From Clostridium sp. (lineage in GTDB: Bacteria > Bacillota > Clostridia > Clostridiales > Clostridiaceae): a stretch of DNA of 49,467 nucleotides. Shown here one piece after another: positions 35,282 through 44,530 of the stretch (position 1 is its first letter; each line of letters opens with the position of its first letter). The stretch spans positions 1-49,467 of the forward strand of contig JARKVD010000020.1 of the NCBI GenBank assembly GCA_029851835.1, read 5' to 3'. The notes below the pieces were generated by a model. It was not told the DNA's origin and did no database searches. It saw only the letters and a program-made list of their open reading frames with translations. Both the position numbers and the translations under genes were made by a program.

Positions 35282-36220
35282 TTAAAACATATCCTTTTTG
35301 CTTAGGTACATTATTGCAGCTATAGTTATAAGTGTAACTATAAGACACATGTTAAAGAATCCATTTGGATGATCGAAGAAAGGTATTCCACCAACGTTCA
35401 TACCAAGCATTCCTGAGATTAAGGTTGGGATGGAGATTACTATGGTAACAGATGTAAGGTATTTCATAACCTGGTTTTGATTATTAGAAATTATTGAAGC
35501 AAATACATTCATAGTTCCTTGGAGGACATTATCATAAATACTACACATTTCTATTGCTTGTTTATTTTCAATGATAACATCTTCTAATATATCTCTATCT
35601 TCATCGTACTTGGTGAGAATTTCTTGTTTTAGTAATTTTTCCAACGTTAAATCGTTTGATTTTAGTGAGGTGGAAAAATATACCAGAGATTTTTGAAGTG
35701 CAAATAGCTGAATAAGCTCTCTATTTCTTAATGATTTATAAAGAGTTTTTTCGATTAATAAGCTCTTCTTATTTATTTGTCTTAAGTAAAGTAGATAGTA
35801 GTTAGAAATTCTATATAAAATTTGAAGCATAAATCTTACTTTTTTAAATGTATAAAATGATGGTACTTTTTCTTGAGCAAAATCAAGTAAAACGGGACTG
35901 TTTTTTAAGCATACTGTAATTATTATGTCTTCAGTATATATGATAGCTAGTGGGTACGTATCATATGTAAGGGAATTATCGTCTATTTCAGTAAAGGGTA
36001 TGTCGACAATAACTAATATAGCATTATCTTCAAATTCTATTCTAGAGCCCTCTTCTTCATCAAGAGCTGCACGAATGAAGTCTTGAGGAATGTTGAGACG
36101 TTGTGAGATTAAAAGTATCTCCTCTTTAGAAGGATCAACCATATTAATCCAAGCTCCATGTTCAATTGAGTCTATACTCTCTAGGATGCCATCGGCATCA
36201 CTTCTATAAATTGTAATCAA
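35282..36220 (-). CDS. corA: CorA-family magnesium/divalent metal channel
   Basis: A 312-residue CorA-like pentameric channel subunit. A long cytoplasmic alpha/beta domain with a coiled-coil stalk leads to two C-terminal helices; the first ends in the signature GMN (GMLGMNVGGIPF), and a basic/acidic KKDMF follows the second. The TTG at 36220 is chosen as start: the GAGGTG ribosome site lies six bases before it and overlaps the upstream in-frame GTG at 36229. Mg2+ is the likely ion, but Co2+/Ni2+ cannot be excluded. Confidence 0.93.
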   Translation of the reverse strand: MITIYRSDADGILESIDSIEHGAWINMVDPSKEEILLISQRLNIPQDFIRAALDEEEGSRIEFEDNAILVIVDIPFTEIDDNSLTYDTYPLAIIYTEDIIITVCLKNSPVLLDFAQEKVPSFYTFKKVRFMLQILYRISNYYLLYLRQINKKSLLIEKTLYKSLRNRELIQLFALQKSLVYFSTSLKSNDLTLEKLLKQEILTKYDEDRDILEDVIIENKQAIEMCSIYDNVLQGTMNVFASIISNNQNQVMKYLTSVTIVISIPTLISGMLGMNVGGIPFFDHPNGFFNMCLIVTLITIAAIMYLSKKDMF

Positions 36221-36423
36221 TGGTATCACCTCATAAAAATAAATCCATGAATATATTTTATCATTATATTTTTAATTGACAACTATATGTTTAAAAGTAA
36301 TAATTATAATTGTGGAATAATTTAATTTTCAATCATAATTTTGCAATATCATAATTATAATATTAATGTCCCAATTAAAATGTTTAAGAAAATAGAAATA
36401 TTTAATTATGATTGGAGGTTAAC

Positions 36424-36975
36424 ATGACCATAGAAGAATTGCTGATTATTGCTTTGGCAGTTTCCTTAGATGCCTTTGGAGTTGCTATCGCAATTGGCAT
36501 AAATGATAAAGCAACAGTAGTAAATAAACTTTGCTTTGCTCTCTCTTTTGGATTTTTTCAATTCTTATGTTCCTTTGTTGGGGGGGGAATAGGAAAGATA
36601 TTTACACAAAATATAGCTTCAGTACCTTCTATTTTAGGAGGAATAGTAATTGCCATAGTTGGAATACTTATGATAAAGGAAGGAATGAATGATAAAGACG
36701 ATAACTTTATTCTATCCTTTAAAATGTATTTTGTATTAGGTTTTTCTGTAAGTGTTGATGCTGTTGTTGTTGGATTTATTGCATTTTCATCCATTAGTAG
36801 TATTACTACTCTTGGATTAGCTACAGTAACTGTAGGAATTATCACCATAATAATGAGTTTAATAGCATTTATTTTGGCGAAATTCTTAGGAAAAATTAAT
36901 GTGGTTGGAAAATATGGTGATTATATTGGAGGAATAATCTTAATTTTATTTGGAATGAAGATGATTTTCTTTTAG
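36424..36975 (+). CDS. MntP/YtaF-type manganese efflux pump
   Basis: A 183-residue protein with six predicted helices in two homologous halves, each with the membrane motif S-x-DA (SLDAFGV, D16; SVDAVVV, D112) of the MntP family, which exports Mn2+. TTGGAGGTT precedes the ATG; a TTG inside that ribosome site is not the start. The 194-base gap upstream has AT-rich inverted stretches but no Mn riboswitch that I can make out. pepD follows after 15 bases, so the two may be one transcript. Confidence 0.85.
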   Translation: MTIEELLIIALAVSLDAFGVAIAIGINDKATVVNKLCFALSFGFFQFLCSFVGGGIGKIFTQNIASVPSILGGIVIAIVGILMIKEGMNDKDDNFILSFKMYFVLGFSVSVDAVVVGFIAFSSISSITTLGLATVTVGIITIIMSLIAFILAKFLGKINVVGKYGDYIGGIILILFGMKMIFF

Positions 36976-36990
36976 AAAGGATGAATAATT

Positions 36991-38448
36991 ATGTTAGAAA
37001 CATTAAAAGATTTAAAAAGCTTTGAAGTAATCAAATTCTTTAAAGAAATGAACCAAATACCAAGAGGCTCAGGAAATGAGAAAGCTGTTAGTGATTGGCT
37101 AGTTAAATTTGCAAAGGATCGTGATCTTGAAGTAATCCAAGATGAAGCTCTTAATGTAATAATAAAGAAACCAGCTTCAAAAGGATATGAATCAGCTCCA
37201 ACGGTTATTCTTCAAGGCCATATGGATATGGTTTGTGAGAAGAATCAAGGAACTAAACATGATTTTGAAAAGGATTCTATTGAATTTATAATAGATGGAG
37301 ACTTTATTAAAGCTAATGGAACGACTCTAGGTGCTGATAATGGAATTGCTGTTGCATTTGCACTATCAATATTAGATAGAAGTGATTTAAATCATCCAGC
37401 TTTAGAGGTATTAATTACAACTGAAGAAGAAACAGGTATGGGTGGAGCTTTAGCTTTAAATCCAGAACATTTAAATGGAAGAATTTTAATTAATATAGAT
37501 TCTGAAGAAGAAGGTGTGCTTTTAGTTAGCTGTGCAGGAGGAGTTAGAGCAAGAATTTCAGTTCCAGTAGAGTTAGAAGAAGCTAAGGATAACCTTAAAA
37601 CCCTTGCTATTAAAATCAGAGGTTTAAAAGGCGGACACTCAGGAATGGAAATCAATAAAGAAAGAGGAAATTCTAATAAAATGATGGGAAGATTCTTAAT
37701 GGATCTTAACTCTGTTGTTGATTTCAAATTATCTTCATTAAATGGTGGAGCGAAAATGAATGCCATTCCTAGAGAAGCTGATGCTGTAATTTTAGTTAAA
37801 GCAGAAGAAATGTCTAAGGTAGAAGCTAAAATAGCTGAGTGGAACAAAATATTTAAAAATGAACTACAAGGGATTGATGATGACTTAGCTCTTACAGTTG
37901 AAAATACTGAAGCAGTAGATAAGGTGTTTAATGAGGCTACAAAGTTAAATGTTCTTAGAGCAGTATTTATGGTACCGAATGGAGTTCAAACTATGAGTAT
38001 GGCTGTAGAAGGTTTAGTTCAGAGTTCAACTAACCTAGGAGTTGTAACAACAAATTCTGATTCTGTAGAATTGGATAATGCCGTAAGAAGTTCAGTTGCA
38101 TCATTAAAAAAATCTATTAAGGATCAAATGATAGTTCTTGCTGAAATTCTTGGAGTATCGATTGAATTAGAGTCTGACTATCCGGAGTGGGCATATAAAG
38201 CCGATTCTAAAATAAGAGATATATTTATGGATGTATATGAAAAAACTTTTGGCAAGAAAGCTGAAATTTCAGCTATTCACGCTGGTTTAGAGTGTGGATT
38301 AATTGGAGATAAGTTCAATGGAGAATTAGACCAAATTTCCTTTGGACCAAATATGTTCGATGTTCACACACCAGAGGAGAAAGTAAGCATATCTTCAGTT
38401 GAAAGAATGTATGATTACCTTCTAAAGGTTTTAGCTGAAGTAAAATAA
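36991..38448 (+). CDS. pepD: Aminoacyl-histidine dipeptidase (M20 family)
   Basis: A 485-residue zinc dipeptidase of the PepD/carnosinase-like group, hydrolysing Xaa-His and similar dipeptides. Zinc-site segments are GHMDMVC, LGADNGIAVAFAL, ITTEEETGMGG (catalytic EE), NIDSEEEG and the C-terminal HAGLECG. The mid-protein lid domain carries GGHSGMEINKERGN. AGAAAGGATG precedes the ATG. Confidence 0.95.
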   Translation: MLETLKDLKSFEVIKFFKEMNQIPRGSGNEKAVSDWLVKFAKDRDLEVIQDEALNVIIKKPASKGYESAPTVILQGHMDMVCEKNQGTKHDFEKDSIEFIIDGDFIKANGTTLGADNGIAVAFALSILDRSDLNHPALEVLITTEEETGMGGALALNPEHLNGRILINIDSEEEGVLLVSCAGGVRARISVPVELEEAKDNLKTLAIKIRGLKGGHSGMEINKERGNSNKMMGRFLMDLNSVVDFKLSSLNGGAKMNAIPREADAVILVKAEEMSKVEAKIAEWNKIFKNELQGIDDDLALTVENTEAVDKVFNEATKLNVLRAVFMVPNGVQTMSMAVEGLVQSSTNLGVVTTNSDSVELDNAVRSSVASLKKSIKDQMIVLAEILGVSIELESDYPEWAYKADSKIRDIFMDVYEKTFGKKAEISAIHAGLECGLIGDKFNGELDQISFGPNMFDVHTPEEKVSISSVERMYDYLLKVLAEVK

Positions 38449-38459
38449 TTTAAGAGAGT

Positions 38460-38494
38460 CACCCCTGATAGCTATTCTATCAGGGGTTTATTCG
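38460..38494 (+). terminator. Terminator after pepD
   Basis: A perfect 11-bp stem ACCCCTGATAG/CTATCAGGGGT with a short T-rich tail. Confidence 0.85.
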
Positions 38495-38687
38495 TGAAGT
38501 TGAATATTTGAAGTGAGTAATGTATACTTTAACTATAAAAATATATGGTTACGTGAATTTTATATAAATTATAGATATAATTTTAAAACACATTTTATAC
38601 ATAGTGAAGTATATAAATATAATATACTAGAGATTATAATAATATATTGAATCAAGCGAATTACCAAGGGAGGAAGTTAATAAATAT

Positions 38688-39086
38688 ATGGATTTTTCAG
38701 CAGTTGTATTAATGGAAAGAGAAAAGGAAACTAATTTTTTAGTTAAAGAATTAGGAAGTTATGAAGTACATGACGGAGCGGAGTACATAACAAAGCTATT
38801 TTATGATGGAGAAAAAGTTAATCTCTACTTTGATACAAATAAGGAAGTTGAAGATTGGGAGTTTTCTGCGATCTATGATTTATTTGATGAAAATGCATTT
38901 AGTGGAGTAGTATCATCTTTAGAAGTTTATGATGAAGAGTTTAATCCAACATGGATAGTTACCTTTGATTATGATGAGGATCATGGAGTGTTTGCGGAAA
39001 GGCTAAATGATATATGTTTAGTTATTGAAGGAGCAATGGAAAAAGTGTTTAAAGATATTGAAGGTAAGGAAGCAGAATATAAGTAA
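38688..39086 (+). CDS. Small acidic protein, possibly DUF6762 family
   Basis: A 132-residue soluble acidic protein with no motif I can tie to a function. It alternates strands and acidic loops (KLFYDGEKVNLYFDTNKEVEDWEFSAI, NPTWIVTFDYDEDHGVF) and ends in a helix (RLNDICLVIEGAMEKVFKDI). Length and layout recall the clostridial DUF6762 family; this is a tentative match from memory. GGGAGGAAG precedes the ATG. It is monocistronic, followed by a large repeat copy. Confidence 0.78.
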   Translation: MDFSAVVLMEREKETNFLVKELGSYEVHDGAEYITKLFYDGEKVNLYFDTNKEVEDWEFSAIYDLFDENAFSGVVSSLEVYDEEFNPTWIVTFDYDEDHGVFAERLNDICLVIEGAMEKVFKDIEGKEAEYK

Positions 39087-39199
39087 GAGCTTACAGCGTG
39101 GTGCTTATAGATAAATAATAATAAATAGTTAAAAAGGAAACTCCTTCTATCTTCTTTCGAAGGAGTGCTCAATGAGTAAGTTCAACTAGCCAAATTAAA

Positions 39200-39271
39200 G
39201 ATGCACACAGTGGAAGTTCTGCTTGCCAAATCAAAGATGCACATAGTGAAAGTTCTGCTTGCCAAATCAAA
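39200..39271 (+). repeat. 36-bp tandem duplication inside R6
   Basis: Two adjacent 36-base units starting GATGCACA and ending CCAAATCAAA differ at two positions. Confidence 0.9.
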
Positions 39272-39274
39272 GAT

Positions 39275-39330
39275 TTGGAGCATCACTTTTGGAGCATCAC
39301 TTTTGGAGTATCGCCTCTGGAGTGTCACTT
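39275..39330 (+). repeat. 14-bp tandem array inside R6 (four units)
   Basis: The units are TTGGAGCATCACTT twice, TTGGAGTATCGCCT and CTGGAGTGTCACTT. The same unit is repeated about four times at 7865-7923. Confidence 0.9.
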
Positions 39331-39453
39331 ATGGATGTACTGTTTACAGATATAATGTATAATGTAGGTATATCCTTTTATTATTTTTATGGATATAGTG
39401 GAGAAAAGCAAGTATATGTTGAATTAATTGTAGAAGAGTCTGGGGGGAATACA

Positions 39454-40506
39454 ATGAATATATCAAATATAAAGGTTGTTATCACAGAAAAAGATTTAAA
39501 TAGTATAATTACTGATGTGTTGACGGAATATGTTCATATTGACGGATTAAAAATAGATAAGATATTAATAGATGAAAAAATAAGTGTATCAGGGAGTTAT
39601 AAATATAAAGTTTCAATCCTTTTTAATGTAGATATATCAATAAAAAAAGTTGAAAATAACACCTTATATCTTTCTATTGAAAAAATAAATGTAAAAAATT
39701 TAAGGATATTTAAAGGTATAATAAATACAGTATTGAAAATCATAAGTTCTAAGTTTGAAGAATATGGTATTGAATTTTCAGAAGACTTAATCAGCATACA
39801 TTTTGATAAATTATGTAAAGTGATTCCTATGGTTGAGTTTAGCTTGAAGGATTTAAGGGTTATTCCATTTGGATTAGAAGCAGAAGTTGGCGATTTTAAC
39901 TTTAACAGCGATAAGGTACAAGCTTCTAGTGAAGATAAAATAAAAAAGCAAGATATAGTTAATGAACCAAAAGAAATTGAAAATAAAAAAGATAATACAT
40001 CTAATATGGAAACGGAAGATACACAAGTAGAAGAAAAAGATATTAGTGAGGAAAAAGAATATACTTATAGAAGGTTTAGAAAAGAGCTTAAAAATAGGTT
40101 TTCAGAGAAAAACAAGAAATACTATTCATATGTAGTACTTATTCCGGATATAACAGCTCTACTATTTAGACTATATAAGGATCAGCGTGTTACCAAGGAA
40201 ATTAAAACTAACATATCCATTGCACTAGGATATTTAATGTTTCCTTTGGATATAATTCCTGATGTAATACCTTTTATAGGGAAGATTGATGATATTGCCA
40301 TAGTGTTTTTTATTTTACAAAAGATATTATGTGATATACCGGAAGAAGTAGTATTAGAGAACTGGGAAGGGGACGCAAATATTATTGAATTATCGAGAGA
40401 GGCCATGGCTTTATTCAATGATAAGTTTGGTTCTAAGGAAATTAAAAAGGTTGTGGATTGTGTTAGAATTGCAATGAAAAAAACTACAAACTTTTTTGTT
40501 AAATAA
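39454..40506 (+). CDS. YkvA (DUF1232) domain protein with a novel N-terminal domain
   Basis: A 350-residue protein. Residues 1-150 form a beta-rich domain (VVITEKDLNSIITDVL..., SGSYKYKVSILFNVDISIKKV) resembling in outline lipid-binding LmeA/DUF2993-like domains, a weak impression only. A charged, probably disordered linker (about 155-205) leads to a C-terminal YkvA domain with SIALGYLMFPLDIIPDVIPFIGKIDDIAI, its hallmark. The ATG at 39454 after TGGGGGG is preferred over an ORF start at 39259, which would make the repeat copy coding. Function unknown, likely membrane-associated. Confidence 0.82.
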   Translation: MNISNIKVVITEKDLNSIITDVLTEYVHIDGLKIDKILIDEKISVSGSYKYKVSILFNVDISIKKVENNTLYLSIEKINVKNLRIFKGIINTVLKIISSKFEEYGIEFSEDLISIHFDKLCKVIPMVEFSLKDLRVIPFGLEAEVGDFNFNSDKVQASSEDKIKKQDIVNEPKEIENKKDNTSNMETEDTQVEEKDISEEKEYTYRRFRKELKNRFSEKNKKYYSYVVLIPDITALLFRLYKDQRVTKEIKTNISIALGYLMFPLDIIPDVIPFIGKIDDIAIVFFILQKILCDIPEEVVLENWEGDANIIELSREAMALFNDKFGSKEIKKVVDCVRIAMKKTTNFFVK

Positions 40507-40529
40507 TTTTATTATTATGGAGAGTAATT

Positions 40530-41462
40530 ATGGCAACTAAATATTATGCGATAAAAAAAGGTGAAAATTTAAGAACAGGCGAAAGTGTTAGCAATATTAT
40601 TGTGACAAGCTGGAATGAATGTCTGATATATGTTAAAGGTGTAAAAGGGGCTATATATAAAAGCTTTCCTAGTGAATCAGAAGCTAAAGCGTATTTAGAC
40701 AGTGGAAATGCTCTAAAAAAAGGTGAAGATAAGTATCCTGAAGATGTACCACATATATATGTGGATGGAAGCTATAATATATCAACTGAGCGTTTTGGGT
40801 ATGGTGTAGTGGTAGTATTACAGGATAAGGTTATTCATGCTGACTTTGGTGGAGGACAGGATAAAGAGTGTAATCAAAGACAAGTTAATGGAGAACTTAG
40901 AGCAGCAGTAGAGGGAATTAAGTATTCCATTGGAATGGGATATGATCATGTGGTGCTTTTTTATGATTATGCAGGTGTGTGTAATCATGCTACAGGTTCT
41001 TGGGAAAGAAATAATGCCTTATCATCTCAGTATTATGAGTTAATGCAAGGATTTATGAAGGATAGTAAAATTAAAATTACTTTTGTTAAGGTGGATAGTC
41101 ATACTGATGACTTATACAACGATGTTGCTGATGAATTAGCGAAACTTGGGGCTGAAGTTTCATTTACTAGTGTTGTAGATAAAGCTTTAGGTTCCACAGC
41201 TATTAAAGTTTCAAGTTGCGAAGTAAAAGATATACTATGTAAAATAGTAAAGAAAAATATTCTCAATGTGATTTATGAGGATGAATATGCAGCTATTGAT
41301 TGTATAGATAATGAAGCAGAGTTGAAGAAGAAAGATTGTGACATAGATGAAATCGAAGAAGTTATACAACGTATAAAGTCATTAAAAGAAAATGAAAGAT
41401 TTAAATATGTGAAGTCTCTAAAAAAAGATATTCAAACTCAAGTTATTTTAAGGTTGATTTAA
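40530..41462 (+). CDS. RNase HI with N-terminal viroplasmin (Cauli_VI) domain
   Basis: A 310-residue nuclease. The N-terminal ~55 residues (KYYAIKKGENLRTG...SWNECLIYVKGVKGAIYKSF) are a viroplasmin-type RNA:DNA-hybrid-binding domain. The RNase H fold follows, with catalytic D79 (YVDGSYN), E122 (NGELRAA), D146 (FYDY) and D201 (NDVADELA), plus H191. It would cut RNA in RNA-DNA hybrids. A C-terminal ~95-residue helical tail is extra. GGAGAG precedes the ATG; 23 bases separate it from the YkvA gene, so co-transcription is likely. Confidence 0.93.
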   Translation: MATKYYAIKKGENLRTGESVSNIIVTSWNECLIYVKGVKGAIYKSFPSESEAKAYLDSGNALKKGEDKYPEDVPHIYVDGSYNISTERFGYGVVVVLQDKVIHADFGGGQDKECNQRQVNGELRAAVEGIKYSIGMGYDHVVLFYDYAGVCNHATGSWERNNALSSQYYELMQGFMKDSKIKITFVKVDSHTDDLYNDVADELAKLGAEVSFTSVVDKALGSTAIKVSSCEVKDILCKIVKKNILNVIYEDEYAAIDCIDNEAELKKKDCDIDEIEEVIQRIKSLKENERFKYVKSLKKDIQTQVILRLI

Positions 41463-41554
41463 AGGCTTATTTATAATGTTAAAATTTTCAATGAAGGATA
41501 TTTATTAAGAATTTGCACATCATATTACTATATAGTAAGAAGGGATGTGTTATA

Positions 41555-41725
41555 ATGAAAAGCATATATAAATTTATAATTTTTCTAGGGGCCATTGTAT
41601 TTGGATTAAATTACTTTATGCCAAAGATGAATCCTAGGGAAAGAAGAAGATTGATGAAAAAGGTTAAAAGGCTTCAAGATCAAGCGGAAGACTATATAGA
41701 AAGTGCTATATCTTTAATTAGATAG
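41555..41725 (+). CDS. Small single-helix membrane protein
   Basis: A 56-residue protein: one transmembrane helix (about 5-20), a basic stretch (NPRERRRLMKKVKRL) and an amphipathic tail (QDQAEDYIESAISLI). The ATG at 41555 after AAGAAGGGATG is chosen over an ORF start 14 codons upstream. No function can be assigned. It has its own terminator. Confidence 0.7.
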   Translation: MKSIYKFIIFLGAIVFGLNYFMPKMNPRERRRLMKKVKRLQDQAEDYIESAISLIR

Positions 41726-41753
41726 CTAGAGATAATACTCTAGCTATTTTTTA
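41722..41753 (+). terminator. Terminator after the small membrane protein gene
   Basis: A perfect 10-bp stem ATAGCTAGAG/CTCTAGCTAT followed by T6; it overlaps the stop codon. Confidence 0.9.
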
Positions 41754-41895
41754 TTTGTTTTTAATATAATTAAGAAAAATTGAAATATTTCATTTTGTGT
41801 ATTATGTTGATTTATGGTAGAATATAATATAATAGATAAAAAATTTTTTATATATAGATAGATATAAAGCATTTCGCAGAGAAGAGGATGAATTT

Positions 41896-43209
41896 ATGGA
41901 GATCTTATCTTTAGGGGAAAAAATCAAACAAAGAAGAAAGGAACTTGATTTAACACTTAAAAATCTAGCTGGAGATAGAATAACTGCTGGTCAAATAAGT
42001 TTAATAGAGTCAGGTAAGTCTAATCCAAGCATGGACTTACTAGAATATTTAGCAAGTACACTAAAGGTATCTGTTGAGCATTTAATGGAAACTGAGGAAA
42101 CTCAGGCAAATAAGATTTGTATGTATTATGAAAATATTGCTGAGTCTTGTATATTAAATGGTCATTTAGAAGAGGGATATAAAGCACTAGAAGAGTCGAC
42201 ATCATATATTGAAAAATATAATTTGGAGCTGAGAATGGCTCGAAATTTATATTTAAAAGCATTGATATGTGAAAAAAGAAAACAATATGATGAAGCTCAA
42301 GAATTATTACTTTCTGCAAATAATATTTATGTAAAATATAACCATAGTAATGAAGTAATCCGAATATTCATACTACTTGGGAAAATAACTTTGGAGTTAG
42401 GAGCATATTATTCAGCCTATAGTTATTTTCAACAAGCTGAAAAGGTGTTTGAAGAGAGTGATGTATATAATGAAATATTAAGTGGACAAGTATACTATTA
42501 TATAAGTAAAACCTTAAGTAAGATGGGGATAGACTCTAAGGCTATAGAATATATGAAAAGCGCCGAAGAAAAGCTAGAAAAGTGTAAATCTTTATCTCGC
42601 TATGGTGAATCTTTTTTAGAAGTTGCCAAGGAAAGATTTGAAGAAGGAAATCTAAGCCAAGCTATAGATTATACACAAAAAAGCTTAAGCTTCTTTCTCT
42701 ATAGGGAACAAAGGTGCCAGATGGCTGAATTAATGTGTGGAATGGGTTCATTATTTTCTGATTATGGCGAAATAAATAAATCTTTTGGGTATCTTTCAGA
42801 TGCTGAAGGTAAGAGTGAGATTGTTCCAAAGAATGCCGTTATAAATTCTTTAATACTTATATGCATGAATTATATAAAGTTAAAGGACGATACTAATGCA
42901 CAAAAAGTATTAGAAAAAATTGAGGAAAATATTCATTGCGTGGATAAAAATGATTATACTTTGATTTGCAAATATAATATCCTAAAATATAAAGTTGAAC
43001 TTTTAGAGAAGAAATATGATGCTGCGGAAGCTACATTATTAAACACCTTGGATTATATTATAGAAGCTGGATGTTTAAGTGAAGGAGCTGAAGTGGCAAT
43101 AACCCTAGGTAGATTCTATATGGATTTAGGAAGAGAAGAAAAGGCTGAAAAGTATTTAGATATGGGAGTAAATCTTTTGAGCAATACAAGCAAATTTAGT
43201 GATTTTTAA
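41896..43209 (+). CDS. XRE-type HTH regulator with TPR domain, copy 1
   Basis: A 437-residue protein. Residues 5-62 are an XRE helix-turn-helix (GEKIKQRRKELDLTLKNLA...TAGQISLIESGKSNPSMDLLEYLA). The rest is a run of TPR-like helical pairs (NGHLEEGYKALEES, YDEAQELLLSANNIY, YSAYSYFQQAEKVFEES, GNLSQAIDYTQKSLSFF, REEKAEKYLDMGVNLL). This is the build of peptide-sensing RRNPP regulators (PlcR/Rgg-like), though clostridial relatives also work without a known peptide. No peptide gene is obvious. The paralogue follows after 14 bases. Confidence 0.88.
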   Translation: MEILSLGEKIKQRRKELDLTLKNLAGDRITAGQISLIESGKSNPSMDLLEYLASTLKVSVEHLMETEETQANKICMYYENIAESCILNGHLEEGYKALEESTSYIEKYNLELRMARNLYLKALICEKRKQYDEAQELLLSANNIYVKYNHSNEVIRIFILLGKITLELGAYYSAYSYFQQAEKVFEESDVYNEILSGQVYYYISKTLSKMGIDSKAIEYMKSAEEKLEKCKSLSRYGESFLEVAKERFEEGNLSQAIDYTQKSLSFFLYREQRCQMAELMCGMGSLFSDYGEINKSFGYLSDAEGKSEIVPKNAVINSLILICMNYIKLKDDTNAQKVLEKIEENIHCVDKNDYTLICKYNILKYKVELLEKKYDAAEATLLNTLDYIIEAGCLSEGAEVAITLGRFYMDLGREEKAEKYLDMGVNLLSNTSKFSDF

Positions 43210-43223
43210 AGAGAGGGATAACT

Positions 43224-44483
43224 ATGGAAATATTATCAGCAGGAGAAAAAATCAAGAGAACTAGAATATATAAGGGGTTAACCTTAAAGGATATATGTGA
43301 AGATAAAATTTCAGTTTCTAAGATGAGTTGTATTGAAAATAATAAGGTTGAACCTGAAGACTGGATTTTAGAAATTATAGTTAAAAAACTAGGATTAGAT
43401 ATGTCATATCTAAAGCATGGAGTTAGACAACAAATAGAAGAAAACATAGAAAAATTTAGTTCAAACAATGAAGTGATTTCATTAGAGGAAATTCTTCATA
43501 ATGTAGATTATGCTGAGAAATATGAATATCATGATTTGACTTGTAGGTTGTTTCAAATTCTCTTTGAGTATTATTTAAATCATGGTATGACGTCGGAGTT
43601 GAGTACTACAATTCCTAGATATTATAATGCTTGTCAAAAATCAAAAGATGAAATTTTACATACTAACTACTATATGTATATCGCAAAATATTTATATTCT
43701 AATAAAGAATATTCCCAGGCAGGTAGTTATATTTCCACAGTCAGAAGAAAACTTGATGAGCTAAATTTAAAAGAGTCTATTGAATATATAAAAGCTACAT
43801 ATAACCAGGCTGTGATTTTTATCCAAAGTGGGAATCTTGAAAAGGCTAAAGAAGTTACTGAAGATTTAAAAGAAATATTGTCTTTTAATAATGATGAGTT
43901 TATTAATGCTGAGATTTATAAAGTGTTAAGTATAATGGAAATATATTTAAAGGGTAATAAAATTAATGAATATATAGAGGAATCTCTTCGTAGATATGGG
44001 GATATGCTTGATAAGAAAGCAGCTGCCTATTTTGATATAGCAGAATCTATGATATTTAATGACATGAAAGAACAAGGAATTAGATATTTAGTCAAAGCTT
44101 TAAATGAATATCCTAGAACTAATAAGGAGCATGTTTGTGATTTCATTATAAATGGTGTTGAAATTCTAATAAAGTGTAATTATCATGATGAGGCATTAAA
44201 GTATATAGAGGAAGTATTAGATATATCAATAGAACTTAATTTAATTCCTGGAATGGATAGAGGATATTATTATAAGGCGGCTATTTTAGAAAAGCAGAAG
44301 AATTATATTATGGCTGAGTCTTATATAATGCTGTCATTAGACGCACTTCTGAAATATGGAAGCAAGAGTGATATATGTAAAAGGTATATGAAAATCGGAA
44401 AGATGTATCACGAAATGGGACAAGTTAAGGATTCTATACGATACTTTGATTTGGCATTTAAAGCAGATAAATCTATTGTTTAA
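43224..44483 (+). CDS. XRE-type HTH regulator with TPR domain, copy 2
   Basis: A 419-residue paralogue of the preceding protein: both begin MEILS-x-GEKIK and have HTH plus TPR helices (YSQAGSYISTVRRKLDEL, GNLEKAKEVTEDLKEIL, YHDEALKYIEEVLDIS, GQVKDSIRYFDLAFKAD). Its HTH has drifted more: SVSKMSCIENNKVEPEDWILE lacks the usual SGKxxPS, which may alter or weaken DNA recognition. AGAGAGGG precedes the ATG. It ends in a bidirectional terminator. Confidence 0.87.
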   Translation: MEILSAGEKIKRTRIYKGLTLKDICEDKISVSKMSCIENNKVEPEDWILEIIVKKLGLDMSYLKHGVRQQIEENIEKFSSNNEVISLEEILHNVDYAEKYEYHDLTCRLFQILFEYYLNHGMTSELSTTIPRYYNACQKSKDEILHTNYYMYIAKYLYSNKEYSQAGSYISTVRRKLDELNLKESIEYIKATYNQAVIFIQSGNLEKAKEVTEDLKEILSFNNDEFINAEIYKVLSIMEIYLKGNKINEYIEESLRRYGDMLDKKAAAYFDIAESMIFNDMKEQGIRYLVKALNEYPRTNKEHVCDFIINGVEILIKCNYHDEALKYIEEVLDISIELNLIPGMDRGYYYKAAILEKQKNYIMAESYIMLSLDALLKYGSKSDICKRYMKIGKMYHEMGQVKDSIRYFDLAFKADKSIV

Positions 44484-44486
44484 TAT

Positions 44487-44524
44487 AAAAGAGTATGTAC
44501 TAAAATGTACATACTCTTTTCTTA
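44487..44524. terminator. Bidirectional terminator, HTH-TPR / gatD
   Basis: A perfect 14-bp stem AAAAGAGTATGTAC/GTACATACTCTTTT, loop TAAAAT, with A and T runs on both flanks. Confidence 0.92.
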
Positions 44525-44530
44525 TTATTT

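Larger units (their letters stand above)
39136..39330 (+). repeat. Dispersed palindromic repeat, copy R6 (longest, with tandem arrays)
   Basis: A GGAAACTCCTTC...GAAGGAGTGCTC hairpin head, AGTAAGTTC, then two 36-bp tandem units (39200-39235 and 39236-39271, two differences) and a four-fold 14-bp array (39275-39330). A long upstream ORF extension of the next gene runs through it but is not believed coding. Confidence 0.9.

Noticed and set aside
36231-36423. Manganese riboswitch before the MntP-like gene
   Set aside because: The leader is short and AT-rich; I could not find the conserved loops of the yybP-ykoY type.
39200-39330. CRISPR-like tandem repeats
   Set aside because: The units are directly abutting 36- and 14-bp copies with no spacers and no cas genes.
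39259-39453. N-terminal extension of the YkvA protein through the repeat
   Set aside because: The sequence is repeat R6, with 14-bp units that cannot stay in frame, and TGGGGGG marks the ATG at 39454.
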